Assembly: GCA_014729455.1 (NCBI GenBank) | Contig: WJJW01000284.1 | Coordinates: 1-26,536 of the forward strand | Origin: Candidatus Eiseniibacteriota bacterium | GTDB lineage: Bacteria; Eisenbacteria; RBG-16-71-46; CAIMUX01; VGJL01 | Reading direction: 5' to 3' | DNA: 26,536 bases | Shown here: positions 8,019 to 15,443 of the stretch, piece after piece | How the letters are laid out: each line of letters begins with the position of its first letter | Numbering within the stretch: position 1 is the first letter of the stretch | Program-made: the position numbers and the translations under genes | Notes under the pieces: generated by a model | The model's input: only the letters and a program-made list of their open reading frames with translations | Database searches by the model: none | Told to the model about the DNA's origin: nothing

Positions 8019-9104
8019 TCAGGCCAGGACGTAGGACGCCGCCTCGCGAATCGAGGCCATCGGAACACGCCGGTGGACGCTAACATCGCCTATATTCCCT
8101 GTCAACACGAAGCGGATCCCGTCCGCCCGCGTCTTCTTGTCGAAGCGGATCCAGGGCTCCACCTCCTCCCAGGTGCAGCCCCGCGCTCGGGTCGGCAGCC
8201 GGTGGCGCTCGAGAAGACGCTCCACCCGATCGCGGAGCCCCTCCGGCGCGAGCCCCATCTGGTGGGAGAGCTGGCAGGCGGCGACCAGGCCGACGGCGAC
8301 CGCCTCTCCGTGCCGGATCTCCCCGAACCCGCGGCTCGCCTCCAGGGCGTGACCGAGCGTGTGGCCCAGGTTCAGAACCTGACGCAGGCCGGCTTCCCGC
8401 TCGTCCTCCTCCACGATCCGGGCCTTGACCGCGATCGCCCGGGCGATCATCTCCTCGAGGACGGGTTCCTCTCTCCTCCAGATCGGCTCGACCCGCTCTT
8501 CCAACAACGCAAAAAGGGCCGGATCGCCGATCAGCCCGGCCTTCACGACCTCCGCCAGTCCATTGGCCAGCTCCTCGTCCGGAAGGGTGGAGAGGAACTC
8601 GGGCGCCGCCAGGACCAGCCGCGGCTGGTGGAACGCGCCCACCAGGTTCTTCGCGCCCGCATAGTCGATCCCGACCTTCCCGCCGACGCTCGAGTCGACC
8701 ATCGCCAGGAGACTGGTCGGGATCTGGATGAAGGCGACGCCGCGCAGGTAGGTCGCCGCCGCGAATCCGGCGAGATCCCCCGCCACGCCTCCGCCGAGGG
8801 CGAGAATCCAGCCGTCCCGGCGAATCTCGACCTCGAGGCAGGCGTCGTACAGACCCAGCAACGTCTCCCAACGCTTCGACTTCTCTCCCGCCGGGAACAG
8901 GGACGTCCGGGTCGCGAGCCCCCGCCGCCGGAACCCCTCCCCCACCCGGTCCGCCCAGAGCGGCCCGACCCGATCGTCGCTCACCAGCAGCCCCTGCCCT
9001 TCCGATCCGATCTCCGGCAGCTCGATCCCGTTCCACTCGCGGAGAGGAGAGAGCAGGACGCGATAGGAGCGCTCCCCCAGATCGACGGCGATCTCGCGGC
9101 TCAT
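8019..9104 (-). CDS. aroB: 3-Dehydroquinate synthase
   Basis: Second shikimate step: NAD- and metal-dependent cyclisation of DAHP to 3-dehydroquinate. 361 residues, normal length. Motifs: LALGGGVAGDLAGFAAATYLR (NAD and metal region), PTSLLAMVDSSVGGKVGID, NLVGAFHQP, NLGHTLGHALE and RHGEAVAVG, the last two contributing metal-ligand histidines. The ATG at 9104 has GGAGG four bases upstream. It starts the aroB-aroQ-accB-pilT-accC run, 166 bases after the HtrA-like gene. Confidence 0.95.
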   Translation of the reverse strand: MSREIAVDLGERSYRVLLSPLREWNGIELPEIGSEGQGLLVSDDRVGPLWADRVGEGFRRRGLATRTSLFPAGEKSKRWETLLGLYDACLEVEIRRDGWILALGGGVAGDLAGFAAATYLRGVAFIQIPTSLLAMVDSSVGGKVGIDYAGAKNLVGAFHQPRLVLAAPEFLSTLPDEELANGLAEVVKAGLIGDPALFALLEERVEPIWRREEPVLEEMIARAIAVKARIVEEDEREAGLRQVLNLGHTLGHALEASRGFGEIRHGEAVAVGLVAACQLSHQMGLAPEGLRDRVERLLERHRLPTRARGCTWEEVEPWIRFDKKTRADGIRFVLTGNIGDVSVHRRVPMASIREAASYVLA

Positions 9105-9270
9105 CGAGCCTCCGGTTCAGAGGACCTGCGGTGGGGCGGCGGCAGGGCGCGGCGGATGGATCCGCTCCGGCGGACGTGCCGGAGAAGGGAGCGTGGGGGA
9201 CGACCGGGGAGGAGACACGGGGCCGCCATGTCGGGACGCTAGCACCGGGGTGATCGGGAGTCCAGTGCCG
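9105..9270 (-). other. Intergenic gap between the HtrA-like gene and aroB, with a stem-loop
   Basis: A 166-bp GC-rich gap. It contains a perfect seven-pair inverted repeat, CTCCGGC (9165-9171) and GCCGGAG (9178-9184) around a six-base loop, with no U tract after it. No convincing promoter hexamers for aroB are visible. The stem-loop may mark an mRNA end or a processing point between the stress-response genes and the biosynthetic genes, but this is not shown. Confidence 0.3.
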
Positions 9271-10482
9271 CTAACGGTAGGCCGTGGCCAGGTGCCGGAG
9301 AAGCTGCAGCTCCCGCTGCAGATCCTCGATCCGGCGTTCCAGCCGCCGTTCCCGGCCGCCGACCTGGCGCCTCTGGCCCTCCTTCCAGATCGCGTGGCCG
9401 CGGTCGCCGAGCCGGACCTCGAGGCTCCGGGACCTTCCGTTCCGTTCCAGCTCGATCCGGACGCTCCGGCCGGGCCCCGTCGCGGCGACCCGGGAGGTCA
9501 GCTCGTCCCAGCCGTCCAGTTCCTCGCCCGCGAACGCGGTCAGGCGATCCTCGGGCTGGATCCCCGCGAAGCCGGCCGGGCTCGCCTGGATCACCTCGGC
9601 GATGACCACCCCGCCGCCCGCGTCGGCGTCGGGATCGGGAAGACGCGCGCGCACACCGAGGAACCCCTCGCGACCGGCCAACCCGTCTCGGATCGAGTCG
9701 ACGCGGGCGGCGATCAGCGCCACCGGGACGACCCAGGCCGCATCGCCCGGGCGGGAGGCCCGCATGCAGTACTCCACCGGCCCTTTGCCGGACCGGGTGG
9801 CGAGCAGCAGGCTCTCCTGTCCTTCTCCGAGCAGGATGCCGATCCAGCGCCCCGCACCGTCGAGGGCCGCCGAACCCGCCATTCTCGGATCGAAGCTGGT
9901 GGCGAGGCGGGCTCTCCAGAACGGCTCGGTCGGGATCCGTCCGAGGATCCGGCTCACCGACAGGTGCGGCTCCCTTCGGTCTTCCTCGTAGCCGACGAGG
10001 AGCGTCCAGCTGCGGGGTGCGAGGGGATCCGGCGCGCCGCGGGGGATCGGCACGAGGTCGGCCGGATCACGCATCCGGATCACGCTCAACCCGATCTCCG
10101 GATCCTGCCCGAGATAGTCGGCCGGGTGCGGCTGTCCCGAACCGACCCGGACGTGCAGGCTGTCTCCCGGCTGGGCGAGATCGGCGACGGTGACGATCGT
10201 GCCATTCCGATCCCAAACGACTCCCGTGCCCTGGATCCGGAGCGCGGCGAGCGAATCGACCTTCCAGGGCGGGGGATCGTTCCAGTGAGCGCTCCACGGC
10301 CGGCGGACGTCGATCCGCACGATCCCCGGCTCGCTGGCGCGTAGGATCTCGTCGATCCGCTCGGTGAGGTCGTCCCCGACGGAGGGACGCGGAGCCAGAC
10401 CGACGAGTAGAAGACACAAGACCCCCGCCAGGAAAGGCCGGGGATGCCTAGAAGACGATGGTGACCCGGGAGTTCGGATCAC
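9271..10482 (-). CDS. HtrA/DegP-fold pseudoprotease with PDZ domain, catalytic triad lost
   Basis: 403 residues from GTG 10482, which has AGGAGG four bases upstream inside the end of the anti-sigma gene (35-bp overlap). Signal peptide about 13-36 (HPRPFLAGVLCLLLVGLA), so exported. The trypsin-like core aligns by eye with DegP without gaps at key points: GTGVVWDRNGTIVT (85-98) matches the GSGVIID...VVTNNHV region, GQDPEIGLSVIRM (125-137) matches the DPxxDxAxxxI region, and DPRMAGSAALDGAGRWIGI (198-216) matches the NPGNSGGxL region. The triad positions read Asp101 for His, Gly131 for Asp and Ala202 for Ser. A PDZ domain follows (about 270-358), with FLGVRA and the conserved SPAGFAGIQPEDRL, then a charged coiled-coil tail (about 370-400). 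Likely a binding or sensing protein, not a protease. It ends the sigma/anti-sigma operon, the place held by active HtrA (MucD) in some rpoE-type operons. Confidence 0.82.
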   Translation of the reverse strand: MIRTPGSPSSSRHPRPFLAGVLCLLLVGLAPRPSVGDDLTERIDEILRASEPGIVRIDVRRPWSAHWNDPPPWKVDSLAALRIQGTGVVWDRNGTIVTVADLAQPGDSLHVRVGSGQPHPADYLGQDPEIGLSVIRMRDPADLVPIPRGAPDPLAPRSWTLLVGYEEDRREPHLSVSRILGRIPTEPFWRARLATSFDPRMAGSAALDGAGRWIGILLGEGQESLLLATRSGKGPVEYCMRASRPGDAAWVVPVALIAARVDSIRDGLAGREGFLGVRARLPDPDADAGGGVVIAEVIQASPAGFAGIQPEDRLTAFAGEELDGWDELTSRVAATGPGRSVRIELERNGRSRSLEVRLGDRGHAIWKEGQRRQVGGRERRLERRIEDLQRELQLLRHLATAYR

Positions 10483-11128
10483 GAGGCCTCCTGTTCTGGT
10501 CGGCGGTCCCCACCTGGCGCCCGAGCGCGTCCTGGCTGTAGGCGGATCCCCAATCGAGATCCTCGGTGGGGGAAGGTTCCCCGTCGACGGGCTCCTCGGA
10601 CTCCAGCCTCTGGAGCATCTCGTCGACGAGATCCTCGAACTGGCCCGCTGCCGGCGCTTCGTCGGTCGCCGCAAGCGTCGCTTCCCCCCGAGCCGCTTCC
10701 GGCCGCGCCGTCTCGGGCGCCGGCGTCCGTTCCGCGACCGGAACCGGATCGGGCGTCCGCAGAGCGAGCATCGCTCCTCCCACTCCGATGGCGAGGCCGA
10801 GAACGAGCGCGGCTCCGGCGAGCCGAGGCGTCGCGATCCAGCCGGTCGGAAGAAGCGACCGGAATCGTTCGATCCAGCTCGGCTCCGGCGGACGGATCCC
10901 CTCGGCCTGATACCGGCGAACGGAGAGGAGCACGTCCTCGAGGAACCCTTCGGTCGGAGGGACTTCGGGAAGGTCGCGAACCCACTGGAGGTTCCGTTCC
11001 ACCTTCGCCAGCTCGGCGGAGCAGCGGCTGCAACGATCGAGATGATCATCCAAGCGACGCTCTTCTGCGAAGCTGAGTCTCCCGTCGAGACGGGAGGAGA
11101 AAAGGTCGCGTGCGCTCTTACAGTTCAT
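10448..11128 (-). CDS. zf-HC2 anti-sigma factor, single-pass membrane protein
   Basis: 226 residues. The N-terminal domain has the zinc-binding anti-sigma signature H29-x3-C33-x2-C36 (HLDRCSRC), with a further Cys at 3. A single membrane helix lies at about 101-122 (PRLAGAALVLGLAIGVGGAML). The roughly 100-residue extracytoplasmic part is Pro/Ala/Glu-rich and low in complexity, ending DPNSRVTIVF. It should bind and silence the sigma factor encoded just upstream, whose stop it overlaps by 11 bases. The start ATG 11128 is fixed by the conserved N-terminal CKSARDLF. The hydrophobic C-terminus ending in Phe resembles ligands of PDZ domains, and the next gene encodes a PDZ protein; a contact is speculative. 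Confidence 0.88.
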   Translation of the reverse strand: MNCKSARDLFSSRLDGRLSFAEERRLDDHLDRCSRCSAELAKVERNLQWVRDLPEVPPTEGFLEDVLLSVRRYQAEGIRPPEPSWIERFRSLLPTGWIATPRLAGAALVLGLAIGVGGAMLALRTPDPVPVAERTPAPETARPEAARGEATLAATDEAPAAGQFEDLVDEMLQRLESEEPVDGEPSPTEDLDWGSAYSQDALGRQVGTADQNRRPRDPNSRVTIVF

Positions 11129-11747
11129 CGGCGGTCCCCTCTATTGCTGGATCGAGAATTTCTTTCAGGGCCAGGCGAGCCCGGTTGATGCGTGACCGAA
11201 CCGTTCCTCCGGGGATCTTGAGCACGTCCCCGATCTCCTCGTAGGAGAGCTGCTGGATGTCGCGGAGCACGATCACTTCCCGGAACTTGGGCGGAAGCTG
11301 GTCGATCGCCTTCGTGACCTTCTCCTCGACGTCGCGTCGGCGGTAGAGCCGCTCCGGACCCGGTTTGGCATCCGCGATGAACCCTCCCGAATCCCCGGTC
11401 GCTTCCAGGAGTTTGTCGAGGGAGACCATCCCCCGTGCGCGGACCCGGCGCCGGATCTCGTTCTTCGCGAGGTTCATCGCGATCGTGTAGAGCCATGTGC
11501 TGAACTTCCCGCTCGGTCGGTACCGCTCCCGGTGGATGAACACCCGCAGGAACGTCTCCTGCGCGATTTCCTGGGCGCGGTCCCGATCGCTGATCAGGCG
11601 GGACACCACGTTGATGACCCGACCCTGGTAACGCGATACCAATGCGGAGAACGCCTCCTCGGCGCCGCGGACGATCTCCTCCATCAGCTCCTCGTCGGAG
11701 AGCGAAGCGTAGTCTCGGGCGGACGAGCGGTCGTCCCGACCAACCAT
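11118..11747 (-). CDS. ECF (sigma-70 family, RpoE-like) RNA polymerase sigma factor
   Basis: 209 residues with only regions 2 and 4, as in group 4 (ECF) sigma factors. Region 2 (about 33-101) includes YQGRVINVVSRLISDRDRAQEIAQETFLRVF and the promoter-melting/-10 part KFSTWLYTIAMNLAKNEIRRR. A spacer of about 40 residues follows, then region 4 (about 140-195) with LPPKFREVIVLRDIQQLSYEEIG and the helix-turn-helix IPGGTVRSRINRARLALKE, which reads the -35 element. ATG 11747 has GAGGAG five bases upstream. The anti-sigma gene overlaps its end, the standard arrangement for coordinated release. An envelope-stress role is inferred from the exported HtrA-like third gene. Confidence 0.93.
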   Translation of the reverse strand: MVGRDDRSSARDYASLSDEELMEEIVRGAEEAFSALVSRYQGRVINVVSRLISDRDRAQEIAQETFLRVFIHRERYRPSGKFSTWLYTIAMNLAKNEIRRRVRARGMVSLDKLLEATGDSGGFIADAKPGPERLYRRRDVEEKVTKAIDQLPPKFREVIVLRDIQQLSYEEIGDVLKIPGGTVRSRINRARLALKEILDPAIEGTADEL

Positions 11748-11783
11748 GCGTTCTCCTCTATCGGGGGCTTGTACCCCGCGTCC
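11748..11783 (-). other. Short spacer with small hairpin before the sigma-factor gene
   Basis: Read on the minus strand, the 36-bp gap between the TPR and sigma genes holds CGGGG-TACAAGC-CCCG, a five-pair hairpin without a U tract, followed by the GAGGAG ribosome site. No promoter hexamers are evident, so read-through from the TPR gene is likely. Confidence 0.3.
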
Positions 11784-13472
11784 TCATCGAGGGTTCCCGG
11801 AGTCGGCGGGGCTCTTCCCCTCCCAGAGCTGCAGCAGCTCCCGGGTCTCCCGGTCCGCGGGAGCGGTACGGAGCCGATTCCGCAGCAGCCGGACCCCGGC
11901 CTCGACCTTCCCCGCCGATCGGTACGCCCGGGCCAGATGCATGAGGATCTCCGGCTCGTCCGGGTCAAGATCGCGCGCCCGTTCGAGTTGCGTCACCGCC
12001 TCTTCGTGCCGGCCGAGCTGGTAGAGGACCCACCCGTAGCTGTCCACATAGGCGGCCGTCTCCGGTTCCAGCTCCGCCGCCCGGCGGGTCCACTCCAGGG
12101 CCTCCTCCAGCGCCACGCCGTTCGTCGCGCACATGTAACCAGCGTAGTTCAGGGCCATTGCGTCATCCGGATGCGCCTCGATCAGGCGGCGCAGCCAGAC
12201 CAGCGCGGCCTCGGTCCGTCCTTGACGGTCCTCGAGGACGGCCAGGCGGAAGAGGATCTCCCGATCCGTCTCGTTCCCTTCCAGGATCTTCTCGAGCTGC
12301 GTCCGGGCGCCGTCGCCGTCCCCCTGCTCGTCGAGGAGGATCGCGGCGAGCAGGCGGGCCTGCCGGTTCTCGGGATCCAGCCGGTGGACCGTCTTCAATG
12401 CGGCCAAGGACTCCTCCGTCCTCCCGAGCCGTGCCAGCGAGCGGGCGTAGTACCAAACAGCCTTCGGGCTCTCCGGCTCCGCCGCTGCCATCTCCTCGGC
12501 CACGCGGAGGGCGGCCTCCACGCTGTCCGCGCGGCTCAGGGCCCTCCAGAGCCAGTCGCCCGAGTCCTGCAGGTCGGGATCGAGGCGGCGCGCTCGACGG
12601 AAGAGAGCGATCGCTTCGCGCAACCGCTCCTGGCCGAACCGGACCACCCCGAGCTGCATCGGCACCCGCGGATCGCTCGGATCGTCGATCATCAGCCGCT
12701 CGAGATCCGGGATCGCCTCCTCCTGGCGGTTGAGCAGGATCAGGATCCGCGTGAGTTCGCGCCGCAGGTCGGTCCGGTGCGGCACCGCCTCCAGCGCCCG
12801 CCGGCAAGCCGATGCGGTCACGCGGGAGGGACCGAGCCTCCAGCAGAGGGCCAGCAGGTGATCCGCCGCACCCGGGTAGCCGGGAGCCTGCACCAGCGCC
12901 GCCAGATAGTCCTCCAGCGCTTCCTGGGGACGGCCCAGCCGGGTCCGGAGCGTTCCCCGCCGCATCAGCAGGTACGGGCTCTCCGGCTCGATCCCGCCCT
13001 CGCTCGGCTCCACCAGCCGGCACGCCTCTTCGAGCTTTCCGATCGACTCCAGCGCGAGCAGGAGGTTCACCCGATGGCTCCGTTCCTCCGGGGCGAGCTC
13101 CATCGCGCGGCGCAACGGCTCCAGCGCTTCGGAGGACCGGGAAAGCTGCAGCAGGGCCTGCCCGAGGACCGCATGGCTCTCCGCCTCTTCGGGAGCGAGA
13201 CGGATCGCTTCGCGGGCGGGCTCGAGCGCCTCCTTCGGACGGCGCGCCTCGAGCAGCACGCGGGCCAGCTCCCGCGAAACGTCCGGAGCGTCGGGATCGA
13301 GCGTTCGGGCGGCTCTCAGCTCCTGGGCGGCCTCCTCCAGACGTCCCTCCTCCGCGAGCTGGATCCCTCGGAGGAAGCGATCCCAGGCTTCCGGCCCCTC
13401 TCCCTCGGCCGGAGCGCCCGACAGGAGCAGGGGGACCCCGACGGCGAACAGAACGGTGAACAACCTCTTCAC
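11784..13472 (-). CDS. Exported tetratricopeptide-repeat protein
   Basis: 562 residues from GTG 13472, which has AAGGAG six bases upstream. A signal peptide (MKRLFTVLFAVGVPLLLSGA) precedes about a dozen 34-residue TPR units spanning nearly the whole chain; clear ones include AWDRFLRGIQLAEEGRLEEA, SHAVLGQALLQLSRSSEALE and AYVDSYGWVLYQLGRHEEAV. The stretch ALNYAGYMCATNGVALEEAL followed by the DSYGW unit is typical of bacterial periplasmic TPR proteins. TPR arrays scaffold protein complexes; no specific partner or enzyme domain can be named. It sits 36 bases before the ECF sigma gene on the same strand, so it is probably co-transcribed with that module, and it is divergent from the CxxCH lipoprotein gene. 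Confidence 0.85.
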   Translation of the reverse strand: MKRLFTVLFAVGVPLLLSGAPAEGEGPEAWDRFLRGIQLAEEGRLEEAAQELRAARTLDPDAPDVSRELARVLLEARRPKEALEPAREAIRLAPEEAESHAVLGQALLQLSRSSEALEPLRRAMELAPEERSHRVNLLLALESIGKLEEACRLVEPSEGGIEPESPYLLMRRGTLRTRLGRPQEALEDYLAALVQAPGYPGAADHLLALCWRLGPSRVTASACRRALEAVPHRTDLRRELTRILILLNRQEEAIPDLERLMIDDPSDPRVPMQLGVVRFGQERLREAIALFRRARRLDPDLQDSGDWLWRALSRADSVEAALRVAEEMAAAEPESPKAVWYYARSLARLGRTEESLAALKTVHRLDPENRQARLLAAILLDEQGDGDGARTQLEKILEGNETDREILFRLAVLEDRQGRTEAALVWLRRLIEAHPDDAMALNYAGYMCATNGVALEEALEWTRRAAELEPETAAYVDSYGWVLYQLGRHEEAVTQLERARDLDPDEPEILMHLARAYRSAGKVEAGVRLLRNRLRTAPADRETRELLQLWEGKSPADSGNPR

Positions 13473-13532
13473 ATCGATCTCCTTGCGGCGGAACGTACGC
13501 GCGATCCTAGCACAGCGGCCGCGGGAGCCTTT

Positions 13533-13562
13533 TTGACAGGGTGATGAACCGGCTCCTATACT
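13533..13562 (+). promoter_or_regulatory. Near-consensus sigma-70 promoter for the CxxCH lipoprotein gene
   Basis: TTGACA (13533-13538), an exact -35 consensus, is followed after 18 bases by TATACT (13557-13562), five of six matches to the -10 consensus. Transcription would start at about 13569, some 30 bases before the ATG at 13601. The AT-rich boxes stand out in the GC-rich DNA. This also argues against the in-frame ATG codons at 13541 and 13544, which lie inside the promoter. Confidence 0.75.
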
Positions 13563-13600
13563 CCGGTGTAGACCCGTTCGGGGAAAGGAGCAAGCCGCTC

Positions 13601-14074
13601 ATGCATCGAATTCGTCCCATCCTGCTCGTGTTCGTCCTCGCCGCACTCGCCGGGGGGGGCTGCTATACCATGCTCCGGCACCCCGCGACCCACGACATGG
13701 TCGACGTCCACGGGACGCAGCGTCCCTGCGCCGACTGCCACGTGGACGAGGACCTGTACGGGTACACCGAGGCGTACGGATCCTCCTGGTATTCCTATTA
13801 TCCGGCTCCGTGGGCCTCGTATTACGGGAACCCCTGGTGGTACGACGACTACTGGTACTACCGGCCCGGCGACGACGCGCCGGTCCTCCCCCCGGCCCGG
13901 GAGGGGCGCAACGTCTGGAGCCGCAGCGGCGGCGGCCCGGGTTTCATCCCGTATCAGGGCAACCCGAGCCCCGATTCGCCTCCGTCGGGGAAGGAGGAGA
14001 GATCCCGCTCCGACGACGAGGACGAGAAGCCGGAAAAGAAGAAAGAGAAGAAGAGGAACCTCTGGGGTCGATGA
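13601..14074 (+). CDS. Tyr/Trp-rich lipoprotein with one CxxCH haem-c-type motif
   Basis: 157 residues from ATG 13601; AAAGGAG lies ten bases upstream, and earlier in-frame ATGs fall in the promoter. The N-terminus (MHRIRPILLVFVLAALAGGGC) looks like a lipoprotein signal with Cys21 as the lipidated residue, although GGGC is a loose lipobox. CADCH (43-47) is a CxxCH motif, the covalent haem c site in cytochromes; only one is present and no distal ligand is obvious. Residues about 53-88 are very rich in Tyr and Trp (for example YYGNPWWYDDYWYYRPG). The tail (about 126-157) is an alternating acidic/basic run ending in Lys and RNLWGR. I do not recognise a family. It could be a small c-type cytochrome, a metal-binding lipoprotein, or a structural surface protein. 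A FadL-like gene follows after 43 bases. Confidence 0.72.
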   Translation: MHRIRPILLVFVLAALAGGGCYTMLRHPATHDMVDVHGTQRPCADCHVDEDLYGYTEAYGSSWYSYYPAPWASYYGNPWWYDDYWYYRPGDDAPVLPPAREGRNVWSRSGGGPGFIPYQGNPSPDSPPSGKEERSRSDDEDEKPEKKKEKKRNLWGR

Positions 14075-14117
14075 GACCGGGCGGGCCGCGCCCCCCGAGC
14101 GATCGAAGGAGGCGACG

Positions 14118-15428
14118 GTGTTGAAACGACGGACGAGGGGCCGGTCCCCGTGGAGGGGGCCGGGTTTCTGTTTGCTGATGGTGATGCTCCTGGCTGGGCT
14201 CGCCCCGGACGCAGCGCGCGCCCAGGGAGAGACGCAGAACCTCCCCGAGATCCCCCTGACCCACCGGACACCGGTCGCCGCGCGCTACGCCGGGATGGGC
14301 GGCGCGTCGCTGACCATCGCGGACGATCATTCCGCCTGTCTGGCCAACCCCGCGACGCTCGGCCTGGTGCGTGGGATCGAGCTCGCCGCCGGATTCTCGC
14401 ACCAGGATGCGGACCGGGAGGTCCGGTACCTGGGCAGCCCCACCCGAGCGGAGTACGGCAAGACCCGCTTCGCCGATCTCGGCTTCGCCTACCCGTTCCC
14501 GACGTACCGGGGGCGGTTCGTCATCGGCTTCCAGTACGGCAGAATCAGCAGCCTCGATTCGGACTTCTACCAGCGGAGCCCCGCGTCGAGCGATCAGCCG
14601 TTCGAGGAGGAAGGGATCTACGAGACGGGGGGGCTCGGCGCCTACGCCGTGTCCGCGGCTCTCCAGGTCAGCCCGAACGTGACCCTCGGCGCCTCCGGGA
14701 TCATCCTGAGCGGCGACAGCTTCCGGGAACGGACCTACCGCTATGACGCGTCGGGCGGGGGGTTCTCCGACCTCTACGAGACGACCGATGTCGACATCAG
14801 CGGCCTGACGGGATCGGTCGGCGCCCTGGTCGAGCTCGACCCCGCGATCCGCTTCGGCCTCCTCATCCGGTTCCCCGAATCGCTCGACTTCGACGGGATC
14901 CTCTACGAGGAGATCGACGGCGAGGACTCGGCGGAGTTCAGCATCACCGATGAGATCGACCTGCCGTTCCGACTGGGCGCCGGACTGGCGCTGGCTCGCC
15001 AGAACCTGATCGTCTCCGCCGACGCCCTCTTCACCGACTGGACGCAGGTCCGCTTCGCCGGTCCCGTCCGAACCGTCGACCGGGAGAACGCCTACCGGGA
15101 GACCGTCGACCTCCACTTCGGGGCCGAGTACCTCATCCCGTTCTCGACTCCGGTGCGGATCCGCGCGGGGTACGCGCTGCAGCCGCTCGCCTACCGCCTG
15201 CTGCTGACCGACGTCCAGGCACGTCGCTACGAGGAGGCCCGGTTCGACCGGGACCGCTACGCGTATACCTTCGGCCTCGGCGCTCTGCTCGGCGAATCGC
15301 TGACCCTGGATCTCGCCTATCAGCACGGTGGATACGAGAGAAGCGCTTCCCATCCGACCGGGCTGCGGTACCGGGAGGAGGTCACCGATCGACGCGTTCT
15401 GGCGACGCTCACGCTACGCGTGAACTGA
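14118..15428 (+). CDS. FadL/OmpP1-like outer-membrane beta-barrel protein
   Basis: 436 residues from GTG 14118, with AAGGAGG five bases upstream. A signal peptide (core CLLMVMLLAGLAPDAARA, about 18-35) is followed by the family's N-terminal hatch motif: YAGMGGASLTIADDHSACLANPATLG (about 55-80). The rest alternates aromatic/hydrophobic and polar residues in beta-strand periods, including the late segments VRIRAGYALQP and LTLDLAYQHGGYERSA, as expected for a 14-strand FadL-type channel for hydrophobic compounds. PorV, the SprA-associated type IX secretion protein, belongs to the same superfamily, so a link with the sprA gene at the left edge is conceivable, but nothing specific to PorV is seen. 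It is co-directional with the CxxCH lipoprotein and convergent with rnc. Confidence 0.82.
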   Translation: MLKRRTRGRSPWRGPGFCLLMVMLLAGLAPDAARAQGETQNLPEIPLTHRTPVAARYAGMGGASLTIADDHSACLANPATLGLVRGIELAAGFSHQDADREVRYLGSPTRAEYGKTRFADLGFAYPFPTYRGRFVIGFQYGRISSLDSDFYQRSPASSDQPFEEEGIYETGGLGAYAVSAALQVSPNVTLGASGIILSGDSFRERTYRYDASGGGFSDLYETTDVDISGLTGSVGALVELDPAIRFGLLIRFPESLDFDGILYEEIDGEDSAEFSITDEIDLPFRLGAGLALARQNLIVSADALFTDWTQVRFAGPVRTVDRENAYRETVDLHFGAEYLIPFSTPVRIRAGYALQPLAYRLLLTDVQARRYEEARFDRDRYAYTFGLGALLGESLTLDLAYQHGGYERSASHPTGLRYREEVTDRRVLATLTLRVN

Positions 15429-15440
15429 TCGGTCTCGATC
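15427..15440. terminator. Small hairpin between convergent FadL-like gene and rnc
   Basis: GATCG-GTCT-CGATC, a five-pair stem with a four-base loop, fills most of the 15-bp gap between the two converging genes. There is no U tract, so a termination role is only possible. Confidence 0.25.
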
Positions 15441-15443
15441 CCG

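Noticed and set aside
9101..9229. 42-residue minus-strand frame starting ATG 9229 and overlapping the aroB start by ATGA
   Set aside because: Its ribosome site is poor and the product is only an Arg/Pro-rich string; the overlap with aroB is suggestive but could be chance in DNA this GC-rich.
11532..13544. 670-codon open frame on the plus strand
   Set aside because: Antisense to the TPR and sigma-factor genes; the translation is low in complexity with no domain, while the minus strand shows regular TPR units and sigma motifs.
13541..13600. Upstream in-frame ATG codons for the CxxCH lipoprotein
   Set aside because: They fall between the -35 and -10 boxes of the promoter, and would put a polar stretch before the signal peptide.
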